Positions 1 through 12,600 of a DNA stretch of 64,000 bases are shown here, piece after piece. This DNA comes from Gavia stellata (lineage: Eukaryota; Chordata; Aves; Gaviiformes; Gaviidae): contig NC_082612.1 in assembly GCF_030936135.1 (NCBI RefSeq), forward strand, positions 15,049,001-15,113,000, written 5' to 3'. Numbering within the stretch: position 1 is the stretch's first letter; each line of letters starts with the position of its first letter. The notes beneath the pieces were generated by a model, which ran no database searches, was not told the DNA's origin, and saw only the letters and a program-made list of their open reading frames with translations. Position numbers and translations under genes: made by a program.

Positions 1-3000
1 GCATAAATGTTTAATAGTATTTCATATTAGTTTTTAAAAATGGATAGGGCAAACGGGTGTTTTACCGTACATGTGTTGGGCTGCATAAAGAAGTCAAAAT
101 ACATATTTTTAAATGCCTCAGGAGGTGTCTGAAAGTACCTAAGTTTTTGTGTTTGACTTGAGTTGAAAGATAAATGTTGTAGTAAAATGTAACAGTGGTG
201 GGTTGGGTTTTTTTGAGTTGTAAATTATATCTGTAAAACTCGGTTTGAAGGATCTCAAACAAAAACATGGAAGTCAGAGCAGAGAACTCCTAATGGGCCA
301 GCTAGATCCAAAGGACCAAGTGTAGGCAGTAGCTGAATTTCATGTGTATTTCAGTTGCAGTGATATGACAATGTTTCATTTGAGTTGTCTTCTCAGTTGG
401 TGTTACTTACATCTTCAGAGAAGGTGAAATGACCTTCAACTTGTTCAATTAATGAAGGACGTCATAATTGGTTGAAATGCAGCGGTTATCAATGAACATG
501 GAAGTTATGGCACAGAAACCTTCAGGCCTCCTGTAACTAAAGACAAGGTTCTCGAAGGCTGTTCTCAACTTCTGTGTATTTTTCCTCAAGGTTCCCCAGA
601 CTGAAGTTGAAAAGATGTTTTTTGGGTTTGTTTTTTTTTCTTGACTAGAAGAGTACCTAGGAAACTCAAACAATTAACAGGCCAGTTAATAATCTGTAAA
701 TTACTCCTGGGTGGTGAATTGTGTGAGAGGGAAGGGAAAGGTTTGGGTTGCCCTTAGAATGTGTAGTTTGAAGTTGAGTCTCCTCTAGTTGGCTGCCCGC
801 ACCTCCCTCTGGCATTAGAAACGGCTGCCTTTATGTGGTCTCAGGATTAAGCTCGGTACTGCCTGTGAGGATAAAATCGTGGGAACCTCCCCTTCATCCA
901 AGACCTATTCAGGCTAATTGAAAAATTATTCTTGACCTGAGCTGCTTCAGTTTTGCTTTGATTAAGTAACTTGAACCTGCTAACTGCCAAGGTAAAAGGA
1001 CAGATCAAGCTTTAACATAATAAAGGACCTAATCATAATTTTGAAAAAAAAAAAAAAAATGCTTTGGCTTCAGTAGGAGCTGCTAGTTCTCTGCTGTGCT
1101 TTAAAATCCCAGGGGTGCAAGAGGCATTTCCTACTGATGAGACCATGAAAACAGCAGCTACACAGAATTCATTGGGGAAGGGAACTGGCTGCAGCATAAA
1201 CGAGCAACTAGGTGGATGATTTCAGCATTTGGGTTTGTCTGCTGTATTTTGCATTTGGGGATTGATGTGAATGAAGATATGTGTGAGGATAATAAGCAAT
1301 ATGAATCTGAGGATGTGAAATAGGAAGCAAACAGGTCTCAAGTAGTTAATTTGTTAAAAGCAGTTACTAACATTTCTGCGGAAGAAGGATCGGATCGGTT
1401 CCTGGAATGGGATCCTAGGTAGTGTCAGTGTGGTCTTGCATGGCAGCCTACGAGACTACTGCTGCTCCCATGCTTTCACAGGGTGTGTTAAGGTGGAAGG
1501 CATGTATGGAAAGACTAAAATGTTGTTATACACTAGGCCTGAAATGCACCCTCTGTTCATAGACCACAGACTTAAGTGTAGTCATAGATGAAGAACATTT
1601 CCTTTCATCGGGTGTATGGAGGAGCAGAGTATTTCTTTCTGAAACATCTCATTTTCCTGGGAGCAAAGTCTAACACGGAGTTTGTACGTTGTGGTCAATA
1701 TTTCTTCTCCAGTTGTGAATGTGTAGCGTAAGCCACAACTTGGGAGAAACTTCAAGTGGTTTGTAACTGCTTATTTGACAACTCGAAGTCAGCTCATCTC
1801 CATCTTACTGGGTCCCCTTTGGTGCTAAGGATGTGCTGAGTGGGAGAGACCAGATAAGCTATAGGGTAACAGCTCTTTCACATTTCACATTCCCCAGCTC
1901 ACATCCTGGGAATGGGCATGAATGCTCAGCTTCGGAGAGGATTTGATGAAAGGAAAACAACCAGAAGATTTTAAAAAAGGGGAGGGAGAAGCTGGGAAGA
2001 AATGTGAGCAAGAGCTTCAGAGTGCGTGGGTATGCAAAGCTGTGGATTTCCTACTCTTTTTGAGACCAAAGAGAAGATGTTTAAGTAAAACCTTGCCAAC
2101 TTCACATGTCATGTATACATAAAGAAAAACCATGTGGGAAAAAGTATAGCAATCATTTGGTCAAGGTAATTGTGACCTATTTGTGCTTTAATTATAATTT
2201 GACCTAAACTAATGCCTAGCCTCCTATCTGTCTGCATTGTATTCAAGCAATTTTTTTTTACGAAAGTAAATATTTTGGGGGTTGTCTTTTTAATTTAATC
2301 TCCTTTGGAAATAGCTATTTCATTTTTTCCAAATAATTTTGCTGCCTGACTATTATCCCCACTTTAAAGGATGATGCACACTCTCTTATATGAAAAGGTA
2401 TGGGTCTATAATAAGAATTAGTCCAGTCTGATGTGATAGGTATCTTATTTTAGGTCATAGATAGCCTCATCCCTAAAAACTCCTTAACCCCAGAATTTTT
2501 TAGGATAGATGTTCTCCTTCAGATCACTGGGACCCAGCAAGATATTTACTCCACTCCTACTTTTAAGTTCCTTCATGAAAAACTGAGGGGATGCAGCCAG
2601 AGACTCACTGGGTAGAAGAAACTGCAGCATCACTAAGCAGGGAAAATAGTAATTTGGACAGCTTTCTCGGCAGCTCTGTGTTTAGTAGTCATTTTCACCC
2701 GTTCTGCCCTGTCCATCTGGCAACTCTTTTTTTATCTTGTTCTCCCCTAAACAAATTCAGTGGAATAAATTATCACAATACTTAAGAAATGTTTCCTGCT
2801 GTGGCTTCGTCAGTGTTGTGCTGTTTTCCCTCTTCACATCCGCTCTCCCCCTTTTCATGTCCCTTGCAGCTGCCTTGTCAATACTGATGTTGACCTCTAC
2901 ATGACAGGCTGTTATCTTCTACACTGCATGCATGTCAGTACAGAGCCATATGTGTCTCTTTCTTGGTTAGCTTTTAAATGCTACTGTGATAAACTCAATT

Positions 3001-5687
3001 CCTGAATGTATCGAACATGGGCTATCAAAAGTGCAATTGAAAAACTTAAAATGAACTATTGCCTTTACATAACCTGACATGACTTTCTGTAAAGCCTCTG
3101 TTTTGCATGTGAAAATTCAGGCGAGTAGCAGTTACAGTAAAAACAGTTTTGTGTTTCTTCACCCCTTTAAGAACTCTGGCTAAGAAATCTGTATGCCCGC
3201 TGGTAGAAGGAAGTAGTGTAGTGGTAGGTGTGCTTCAGGTATTTGTAGGGAATTGCATTATTAAGAGGTTCTCACAAAGGCCAATCGCTACTCATTTTTA
3301 TGCGAAGGCTCATGGTTGCAGGTTCTTGAACCATCAACACTTCGACGTCAAATTAGGTATTTTATGTTTGGCTCTGAATAATGCTGAACTACAGGGCACC
3401 ACAACCATTCCGCTGGTGGTGGGGCTTGGTGATTCAGTGTAGGCTGGAGGGAATGGCAGACTATGGCTCTTTTCATTCAGATGGAGCCATAGGCACTGGT
3501 GGTGAGGGTGGGGGGTAACAAAGTTTGTTCACGTAGTTTTCTTCACCTGGAAGTCACAGTGAACTAAGTGAAACCACTTAGTCTGACTGCCAAGTAGAAG
3601 CTTCCCCTGTATTTGCAGGATATGAAAAGTGATGGAGAAAATTGTTTTGTGATTTCCAAAGGCATTACTACTTTTGAGGGCAGAGGAATTTCTGAAATTC
3701 AGTGTTACAGTTGTTAGCTGTAAATTGGTGAGTGCATATGGCTATAGTGTGAAGAATGGGAAGGAACATTTCTGATTAAATCTACCCTGACTCAAGTAGT
3801 CTTGTACAGTCTTGTCTGTTTTTCTCCTCTAGTTGACCTACTTCAGATATCAGAGTTGCAACTTCAGCTGTGTTTTGTTTTCAAGGACTTCTGTAAATCT
3901 TTTGTTGCATCTCAATGTAAGGTTTTGACTTGCTTTGAGTAGCATAAGCTTTTATAAATATAGTTCAAGTATTATAATTTAAATACGATTGATTTTACAC
4001 CACTTTGTTACTGAGGTCCCTGATGTGCTATATGAATTTTGGAGTAATAACGTGTTTATCCAGTAGAGAGCAGTAATGACACTGCTATCTTTTAGTTGAT
4101 ATTCCCATCAAATTATTCAGTGTTGTCTTATGATTTTGTGCTGTGGAGCACTGGGCTGGGGTTGGGACTGTAGGCTGTTCTCTAAATCAGTGCATGGCTG
4201 AAGCTATGCTATAAATAGTTTGGGGGGAAGGATGTAAAGCGGGAGTCTGCAGCAAATGCTAGACTAACGTTTACCCACAGTTTGGAGTGGCAGGAATACT
4301 CCAGTCTCTGCTTAGCATTGAATAGCAAAATGAAGGCCTTTAATGTGGAAGTTGATCGGCATCCCTCTTTGAGCGGCTGGTGCCAGAACTGTCAGGATAA
4401 ATGGCTGACTGCTGGTGCTACAAGTATCTTAAAGGTCTCAGGGAAGTCAATGGTATAATCAATACCTGCCTCTTTGTATGTAAGCAAAAATCTTAGCAGC
4501 AGTGGCTAAAAAAGCATTTTTATTAATAACCTTTTTGTGACTGCCTTTGCTTCGGAGCCAAGACAGCTAAGCTGGACATGGGATAGTTTACTGAAGCTGA
4601 AATTCTGGAGTCCTCATGGATGATGTAGCATGAGTGAGAAAGACTAACTTGTCTTTGAGATGTCAGATGGAGTTTGTGGCCAGCAGTTTAAAAATAACAA
4701 TCCCTTTACTCACTTTGTGAGAAAATTAGATGGTGCCAATGAGAAAATACAAACAGACCCATAAAAATGTTCCAAAATAACTTTGGGAGAGTATCTTAAA
4801 TTTGTGTCCTGGGTAAAACGTCTCTCACCATGCTGCCCAGCAGTCCAACTGCGTTTGCTCATAAGAGCTCAGTGAACTGTTAACCTTACTTCTGGAGCAT
4901 GAAGATGCTGCCTGTAGGAGAAAAAAGGTGGTTTAATTCTTCCTTAGGGTTATAGAAGAATTTTAATAATGTGACCTGTGTAAATTAATCTTCCTAAATA
5001 TACAGGCAATCTGAAACAATCACACTGAGAGAAGTGTGAGTTATAGTAATTCATCTCAGTCTTGGATGAATTTAAGAATAACTGTCTGGAGGCGATATCT
5101 TTATTACCTTATTTGTAAGGACTCTAAAGAAAAAAAGCAACAGCCACACTATGAAGCTGAGCATGAACGTGTAGTATTACCTCTAGGCTTATTGTATTAA
5201 CTGGTGTGTGGTTTGAATTCAGTTTAGGAGACCGCAGTATTATCTCAGAAGCAACTCCCAATTTTTATCCTTGCTACTTTACTTCTAATAGAAAAGATTC
5301 TATTCAACATGTGGGGGAAAAAGATCTAGGCATGAGTAAGATAGTTTATTTAGTTAAATAAACTATGTAACCTATATTATTAAAAATTAGCATCTTTTTG
5401 TGTTTAAAAGTCAAATTGGTATGGAAAATCTGCTTGCTTGGGGGAGAATGTTTATTGGTTAGAAGAATTTCAGGTTTTTCTAAGTGAAAATGGATATTTT
5501 TAAGTGGGCAGTCATAGTTGTTGCTGGGAGAGACATGAATTTTCTGTATTTTTTTTATAATATGAATGCAATTAATTAATGCAGCTATCACATAAGTTAA
5601 TGCCTTTTTGCTTTTAATTGCATTTGTCAGTTGGTCCTAAAATCTACCATCTGGTAACAATCTGTATTGAAATATTGGCCTGCCTGA
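1..5687. other. Gene-free DNA
   Basis: AT-rich unique sequence. No open frame above about 100 codons and none with family resemblance. Contents seen: the A16 tract at 1044 and a perfect 8-bp hairpin repeat at 3563-3582 (ACTAAGTG, AAAC, CACTTAGT). No USP38 coding sequence, the expected upstream neighbour in other vertebrates. Confidence 0.6.
1019..1059 (+). other. AATAAA signal followed by A16 tract
   Basis: AATAAA at 1019-1024 is followed 20 bases later by sixteen A (1044-1059), the arrangement left by insertion of a polyadenylated RNA copy. No upstream coding match or target duplication is visible, so it may be only an A tract near a chance hexamer. Confidence 0.25.
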
Positions 5688-5737
5688 AATTAATGGGAGT
5701 CTTGCCATGGACTTCAGCAAGTCCAGGATTTCACTCT
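5688..5737. repeat. Probable ancient amniote repeat remnant
   Basis: AATGGGAGTCTTGCCATGGA, then CTTCAGCAAG and CAGGATTTCACTC, resembles the phrase 'AATGGGAGTyTTGCCATTGACTTCA...CAGGATTTCAC' that recurs in reptile and bird genomes. Borders are unclear. Confidence 0.4.
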
Positions 5738-6491
5738 GCTCTTCGTCTTGCATGACTATTGCTATTCAGGGTGTGGCAAATATACTATATTCTGCATCCT
5801 GATTTATGTGAGCATTTGCTGAGCAGATGTTAGGGAGCTAAACTTGTTCATTTCAATCTGTCTGTCCTATAGCAAGTGAAAAAGTGAGGCCAGATCGGTC
5901 TCAGGTGTGATTCTATTCACTTGGGATGCTTACGGTTTCTGATGAGTCAGAAACATCATGCTGGATTTTAAAAATGCAGCTATAAACTAAAGAAGGATTT
6001 ATTACTTCGGTCATTGTGAGCGAGCTGACCAAGCCAGCGCTGCTGCTGTGCGAGTGGCTAGGGAGGGGGTGAGCGGAGCCACGGCTAAAAGAGAGTGGGG
6101 GCCAGGCGGGTGTGCTGGGCTTCCAGCTCAGCTGCTGACGTGGTGCTCTTCCTTCTCCAGATCATAGCCTCTCCCTGAAGTGGGGTCACCACGCAGGCAC
6201 CTGTGGCGAATGAGAGCGCCTTCATATGTGTAAAGCACTTGAGTTCCAATTTCCCAGGATAAGCATTGGTCTAAAGATGCAAAATAACATTAGCCCTTAC
6301 CAACTAGCTTGAAAGAACAGTAAGAAAAACCTCCTTTGCCAGTCTTTTTTTTTTTCTTTTTTCACTTGCAAAATACCTTGTGCACTTTATTAGTTCAATA
6401 ACCTTGTATGGGGGGAGGGTGTTAGTCAAAAACCCAGTTTACAATGAAGATAAACTAAGAGCACATAACTGGCATATCTTAGCCAGAACCC

Positions 6492-6514
6492 ACTGTGGGA
6501 GTCACTCCCACAGT
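6492..6514. repeat. Perfect 23-bp interrupted palindrome
   Basis: ACTGTGGGAGT at 6492-6502 and its exact reverse complement ACTCCCACAGT at 6504-6514 flank a single C. It could bind a dimeric protein, form a small hairpin, or be chance; no repeat family is recognised around it. Confidence 0.7.
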
Positions 6515-8134
6515 TATGTCTGGTGCTCGCCAACTCCTACTGAGCCTGGTATTTTCCCATTGCATTGTTTTTACTGATAGCTTCCATTCAATAATAACAG
6601 AAATCTTTGCAAGAGTGAAAGAGATTAACACTCTTTATAATTGGGTAAAGAACTGTTAAGTGATTTCCACAGCCACTGAAGAATGTGTAGCCTATATGAT
6701 AAAGTAATCTCATATTTTATCTTTGTTCTTTATTGAAAACAGTTGGTGAGCATTTTATCCCATGTTCAGATATAAAATAAGATCTTTACTGTTTTGAATC
6801 TCTTTTGGGGAGAAGCAGTAAATGAGGGAGGAAGGCTGCCAGAGATAATTACGAAAATGCCCAGCTCATATATGTAGTCACAAGACAAAGCTGTACAGGG
6901 TTTTGTGTTGCAAAACATGGAGTAAACTTTTATGAGCAATAATAGTAAGTAAATAAAGCAGTCATAATAGAGTAAAATAATATACTGTTTTCTTCATGTC
7001 TTCCCAAGGAAGACTAATATGTGACAAAAACTGTTTAAATATTATTGCTGTTTGAGTGGGAACTCCTGATACAACAGCAGTGGACAAAAGCTGAGCTCAG
7101 TTCCTTGCCAGAAAAGAAGTATGCCTGAGATAACTTGCCTGCTCTGTAACATCCCCCACTGCAGAGGGATGTTGTCAGCCTCCGGCATTCAGACCCTTTA
7201 GACCCCCACGGTTCTGTGAGTGCAGAAGAGCCACAATAATAAATGTTTCCATCTGCTTCTGGTTAGGAGTTTGCGTCTCATCTTATCCTCCACAGTGATC
7301 CGTGCACTTGAGACAGCCAGGCGTGATTATTTCCATTAGCAAGAACCAAGATCACACCCTGAAAAGCCCCATCTGGTCCAAACCTGCTGTAGATTGCCTG
7401 CTGAGCGATGCAGGTCACTATAAGATCATCACACTGATGTCCCATATGCTGATGAGGTCCTCTTCCCATATATTGGCTGTCTTGCTGTTCCGAGCCCGGG
7501 ATGAGCCCAGGATTAGCCCCGGCAGTCTGAGGTGGCTGTCTTTTGCGTGTGTGGCTTTCTGCAGCAGGTGTCTTTCCCTGTGGCCACAGACCTGCGCAGT
7601 AAATGTAGATTTGCATACAGGAGCCAGAATTCATCTGTGAGTTGGACCTTGGCTTTGGAGCTGTGTCTCGGAAGAGGTCGAAGAATGACCACAGGCCCTG
7701 AACGTTTGGCGTGAAGTGTTCAACTCCTCCAGTGAGCTTTCCTCGGTTGCCCTGCTTCTGTTTCCCTCCCCTTCAGCCCAGTCATCCAAGTCAGGTAATT
7801 TACGCCTACCTACTGGAAGGAAGGAAGGAGACGTGATTGATGGTGTTGTTTTTAGCTCTTGCAAGGTGCTCGGAGGCTGCGGCGGTGACTGCCAAGTGAG
7901 AACCTAAGCCTATAAACACCTGCAAATCTCGGTCATGCCTCAACCATTTGTGAATTCTCTGGGAAGATTAAACACGTGGGAATAAAGCTTCATACTACAT
8001 CATCTCATTCCTGAGTCTACTTCGTATTTGATTAATGCAGAGATAGGAAGTTGGTGAATGTTCAGTTTAATAAGCACTTTTAAATTTGGGACTGAACTAT
8101 GCAGTTTACATAGAAAGCTGTCTGATTTTTGGGG

Positions 8135-8215
8135 GAGTGCCTCATGAGCTCTTTGTAAACTCTGCAGAGCAGGGACCATGTGTATGGCAGTGTCTGGCCA
8201 ATACAGCTTTATGCA
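8135..8215 (+). repeat. L2/CR1-like ancient 3' remnant
   Basis: GAGCTCTTTGTAAACTCTGC and AGAGCAGGGACCATGTGTAT, then CAGTGTCTGGCCAATACAGC, resembles the ancient LINE 3' phrase 'GCTCTTTGGGGCAGGGACCATGT...CAGYGCCTGGCACA'. Short and eroded. Confidence 0.38.
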
Positions 8216-9239
8216 TAGTTTTTAGGTCTCAATTTTCTGTGCGTAAAACCCTGTTATTGGCAAAATTGGTACTAAATAGTAGTTCATAGCCTTGTAGAAA
8301 TTGTTGGGGGTTTTTTGTTGAAACTGCTGTGTTAGGGCTTTTTTTAAACAGAAAAAGCCACTCAGACTAGCATGCCAGTACTTGTATTAAGATTTCTAAA
8401 TTCCACAGTGTATCTTTTGGTATGTTCCTGAGTCCCCCTTCTCTTCCAAAGGATCTCTAAGAGTCTGTAGAAGCTATTTCTCCTCAGTCTTTATCTGTAC
8501 TCTCTCTGTCTGTCACGTATCCTTAGAAATAAGCTGTAAGGAGTGGGGTTTGCACGCTGACCAGAACCCGCTTCTGTTTTGGAAGACGTAGGCTCATCAA
8601 CACATTATGAAAAAAATGTAATTCTTGTGTCATCTTAAAGATGCTTCATATTACAAGTAGAAGTTTAATGTTTTTAAGATGTGTAATAGATATTAAATGT
8701 AATGCAATGCCCAACCCTTTCTGCAGATGAGCATTGACCAGCACAGTGAAGACACATGGAGAATTACTTGTGTGTAGGAACTAACTAGACTAACTCAAAT
8801 TAGAAATCTAATTGATAGTCTTAATGATCCTTAAGGCCACAAATGTGTCCTGGAGTGGATGAGCCAAATAAGCAACTGGCAGCTATCAGAAGGGAGAGAG
8901 ATCATCCCATCCTCTCCTCTTGCCTTGAGCTGGCTTTGGTGTTTGTGACTGCATCTAAATCAATTTAAAGCACTTTAATGCCTTTCGATTCTGCTGAATG
9001 TTCCCACAGATATTCTGGCTTGCTTTCAAAACAGTGTGGGGTGGGGTGTTGGGTTTTTTGGTGTTATTTTTTGTTGAGGTTTTTTAAGTTCTGCTGGGAT
9101 AGTAAATTGCATCAACCTACTTCGCAATTGAACAAGCGCTGGTGTCAGCACAAGGGAGGGGGTGACCTGCACAGCTGGGGAGGGAAGGGAACGGGTTGAG
9201 AAGAAGGTATTGCAGAAGGGGAAAAGAAGGGGAAAAGGA

Positions 9240-9660
9240 AGCCTTCCATTTCTAGAGGGAAATTAATTAATTCGTGTGTGTGTTAATTTGGCTCATTTTT
9301 ATCATAGCGCTATACACTTGTCCTTCCATGTATTATAGATGTCCCCTTCGGAAAGCTAAAGGGGTGCGAGGAAAAGAGCGGGGAGATGTCCTGCCTGTTA
9401 AATGAAAGATGCAAAATCCTGCTATCTAATTAATTCACTAAGGAGATATATGTATCTTTCTCTCATACTAATGTGTGAAGATGATGTTAAAACTTGCATT
9501 AGCAGACAGAAGGCACCCTAATAACAACATTAAGAATGGAGCTGACCTGCTCTTGATTTATTAATGGCACTAGTGGAATTTGAGCTGATTTATCAAGATG
9601 AGACTTTATCATGCTTATACTTCTACACAAATAGCCCATAAATCATTCATCAATTACATC
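9240..9660. promoter_or_regulatory. Candidate conserved non-coding element
   Basis: Low-repeat, AT-rich DNA packed with homeodomain cores (AATTAATTAATTC, CTAATTAATTCACTAAGG, TTTATTAATGGCAC) and GATA-like TTATCA sites, with no open frame and no homopolymer decay. That texture is typical of deeply conserved vertebrate enhancers. Conservation itself cannot be seen from one sequence. Confidence 0.35.
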
Positions 9661-12600
9661 TCATTGAAAGTTATGTTTTGTTGTATTTTTTTCTCAAACC
9701 CCTATAGGCATAGAAAATTGTTTTGATCTGTGTTCACATGTAATAGAACTCTTTCTCCCTCCTCCTCTTACTGTATTTTCTTTTTTTTTTTTAAAGATGA
9801 AGGATATACCCGACTTGTACTGCCAGTAGTATTAGTTTGAAAGGACAAGAGTTTGCGATGCTCATATAGCATTAAAAGGCTGCATGAGGGCAGTCCGAGG
9901 TGCTCTGGGAAAGCTTGGCATCCTGGGTCGCTTGGCTCTTACTGTTCCAAGTGGTGGTGGATTAAGGTTTTTTCTGGATGTTTTCAGAGTAAGGGAATTC
10001 TGCTGTTTAAAGATGGAAACTTGTCTCTGTAATGTTACTCTATTGTCTTGCTTTGCACTTGGTGTCCCAGCAGCTACATTTTTCCCAGTGCTGAGTTTGG
10101 CAGTCCTCTTCCCACTCACCACCACTGGAGCTGAGCGTTATTTTAACTCACCTACTCATGGGTAACACACACTCCTTCCTCCACATACCTGTTCTAGTAC
10201 GTCTGCCTGAAGCTGCAGCCTCAATCTTGGACTCTGATCTGAAGTACTTCCACCTACCAAACCAGGTCTAACATTTCAGGTGTTTCTCAGGGCATGCTCT
10301 GTTAAAAGCCTAGAGATGATGATAGTTTTACTCCTCCTTTGCAAAAAGCGCTATACGGCCTCAACTGGTGCCCTCGGCCTCCCAGCTTTCCTCCAGGAGT
10401 GTGCGGTAGCTGCTACAGAGGGTCCCCACACCGAGTGCAGGATTTGCCTCGGGAGTAGGAGCGTGAGTGCTGCCTGCTCCCAAACGCACAAGGAGGCATT
10501 TTTCATGGTTGTTGGCAGATGAATGGAAAATGGCCTTGTGGTCTGGTGGCTAGCAGGGCATGAGGAGAGGGAGGACAAACAGGGGCTTTGGGTTTTGTTT
10601 TATTAAGGGTTTTTTTTCTGCAAACAGGAAGCAGCATTTCTTCTCTGGACCATGCCTCATGGAAACAACAAACAAAAGCGGAAACACCCAGTTAGAAATT
10701 ATTGACATGGGGAAGGGAAATATTTGTTGCCAAACAGATACATTTGGGGGGGGAGAAAAGTGAGTAGAAGAAATGGAATAGCCTGTTCTCAATGGGTGCG
10801 AGAGGAAAACTGCAGATATAGAAAAAGCTATAGCCCAGGAATAAGATGGCCAACTGCACTAATCGAAACCAAAACTCTGCCTAGTAAGTGATGGAGGTCA
10901 TCACAGCAGACTAATATTAGTAAAAATACAAGCTAACAATACCAGGAGGGAAAGATTGCCTGGAGGGCTTTCATATCATAACTTTTAATACCTCAAGGCG
11001 AGCCAGTAAGAAAACCGTTCACATGAAGGGTGGATTGGCAGTGCTCTTTCCAAAATATTATTTTTGGGCTGCTCCTCTCTAGTGCCTGGTGACGTGGCTT
11101 CAGGGAAGGAGACTGCACATTCATATAGCGTGCGAGTTCCTGAAACCATACTGAGCCCTGGGGAATTCTTTATACGGTAACCAAAAGCAAGCCAGAGCTG
11201 CTAGTAAGGACAGTGTCCTCCAGGCAGTACTTGTTATTCAGCAAAAATACTTGAGCATTTCAGTCTATTTAAGGTGTTTTCTCTCCCTGGACACTTCGGT
11301 CTGCCTGCATGTCAGCTATCTAGGTAGTAGAAATGCTTGGATTGCTTGCTCGTGCCTGGATTGAAATGCTTTACTACATTCAGCCAGGGAAAGCCTAGCC
11401 ATTTTGTTTTGGTGCTCAGTCCCTTCCTTGGATCTGCTGGGAGGATTGGTACGCCCTTCAGCATAGTACGCTTTTATTCTGTGTCTGCACCCTTGCCCCC
11501 ATCCGAGCTTCTAACAGCATTTTTAGAAACTGTGTGTGGAGTATGATGTCTTTCTGGACTTGTAATTTCCTTTTGTTGGACTGTTGTGGGAGAAGGTGAG
11601 AATAAACATCTCAGTACTATGTGTAAAATTTATATGCGTAAAAGGCATACAAAGTATAAAATCTAAGGAAGACAGCTGTAACCATGAGAGGAATAAAGTG
11701 AACAGCAATGGATCCTTGTGTTGCAAACTTGGTATGGGGATTGAGTTAACACAGGCTCCCAGGGAAAGGAGAAAGAGGACTTGGCAAGGATCGAGCAGGG
11801 GCAGGGAGGAATTAACTGTTGAGAAGGGAGATAGATACATGGATCTGCTCCATGGAAGCTCCTGGAGCAGAATCCTAAATCACCTTGCATAACACTTTGG
11901 GAAAGTTGCCCATGATAATTGTACACCCCTGGATATGCATGCAGAAGTCAGGAAGAATTAAAAATAAACAAAACCATAATGTCTTGAAATAAGGTAAATT
12001 TATAAAACTTACTAAATATGCCTATATTAAAATACTTTATAAAATAACTTGGGAGAGTGCTTAATGCAGGTTAAAATAACCTTTGGTCAACAGGACATAA
12101 TTGGCTCCATTTCTTTTTATTTTGAGCATTTATACCAACAGCTAGGCTTCGTACAGGAGGTTTAAGTTACTGTAACCATAAAACAGAAATTGGGAATGCG
12201 AAGAGAATAAAAGTACTCACTTTGCCTAATTTAGACCACTGGCAGAGGAGGTCCGATTTCCCAGGCTTCCTCCATAGCCAGTGGACGGAGGGACGGGCTG
12301 GTGGCTTTCCAGGAAGATCTAAAGCTCATAGAAACTGAAACAGCTACCATAAATTTCCAGGCTTGACCTTAAAGAAGAATCTAGGTGAACTATTTTTAGT
12401 GCCTGTATCAATGTAATGGTATGTCAGTGAATAGTGCTGACCTAACAAGGTGATTAGAAGGTAAATTCTCTACTTACCTGCTAGTAATTGGGATTAGTTG
12501 GTTTTGTGTGACTAGTTTATATATTGCCAAACAAAAACATGCTGCAAAGTAAATTGTGTCTAAATAAAAAGCAGGCCATTGATCCCGGTATAGCATCTTA

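Larger units (their letters stand above)
5738..9239. other. Gene-free DNA with a mildly GC-rich patch
   Basis: Holds an 8-bp hairpin repeat at 5935-5954 and another at 7148-7173, a possible MIR/L3-like scrap near 6225-6300 (GTGTAAAGCACTTGAGTTCC), and a patch at 7.27-7.90 kb open on both strands (118 aa minus, 112 aa plus) without recognisable protein similarity. No splice-flanked exon identified. Confidence 0.5.

Noticed and set aside
7278..7640. Overlapping 118-aa (-) and 112-aa (+) frames
   Set aside because: No recognisable family, no matching splice structure. Coincident openness on both strands suggests composition, though a processed pseudogene cannot be fully excluded.
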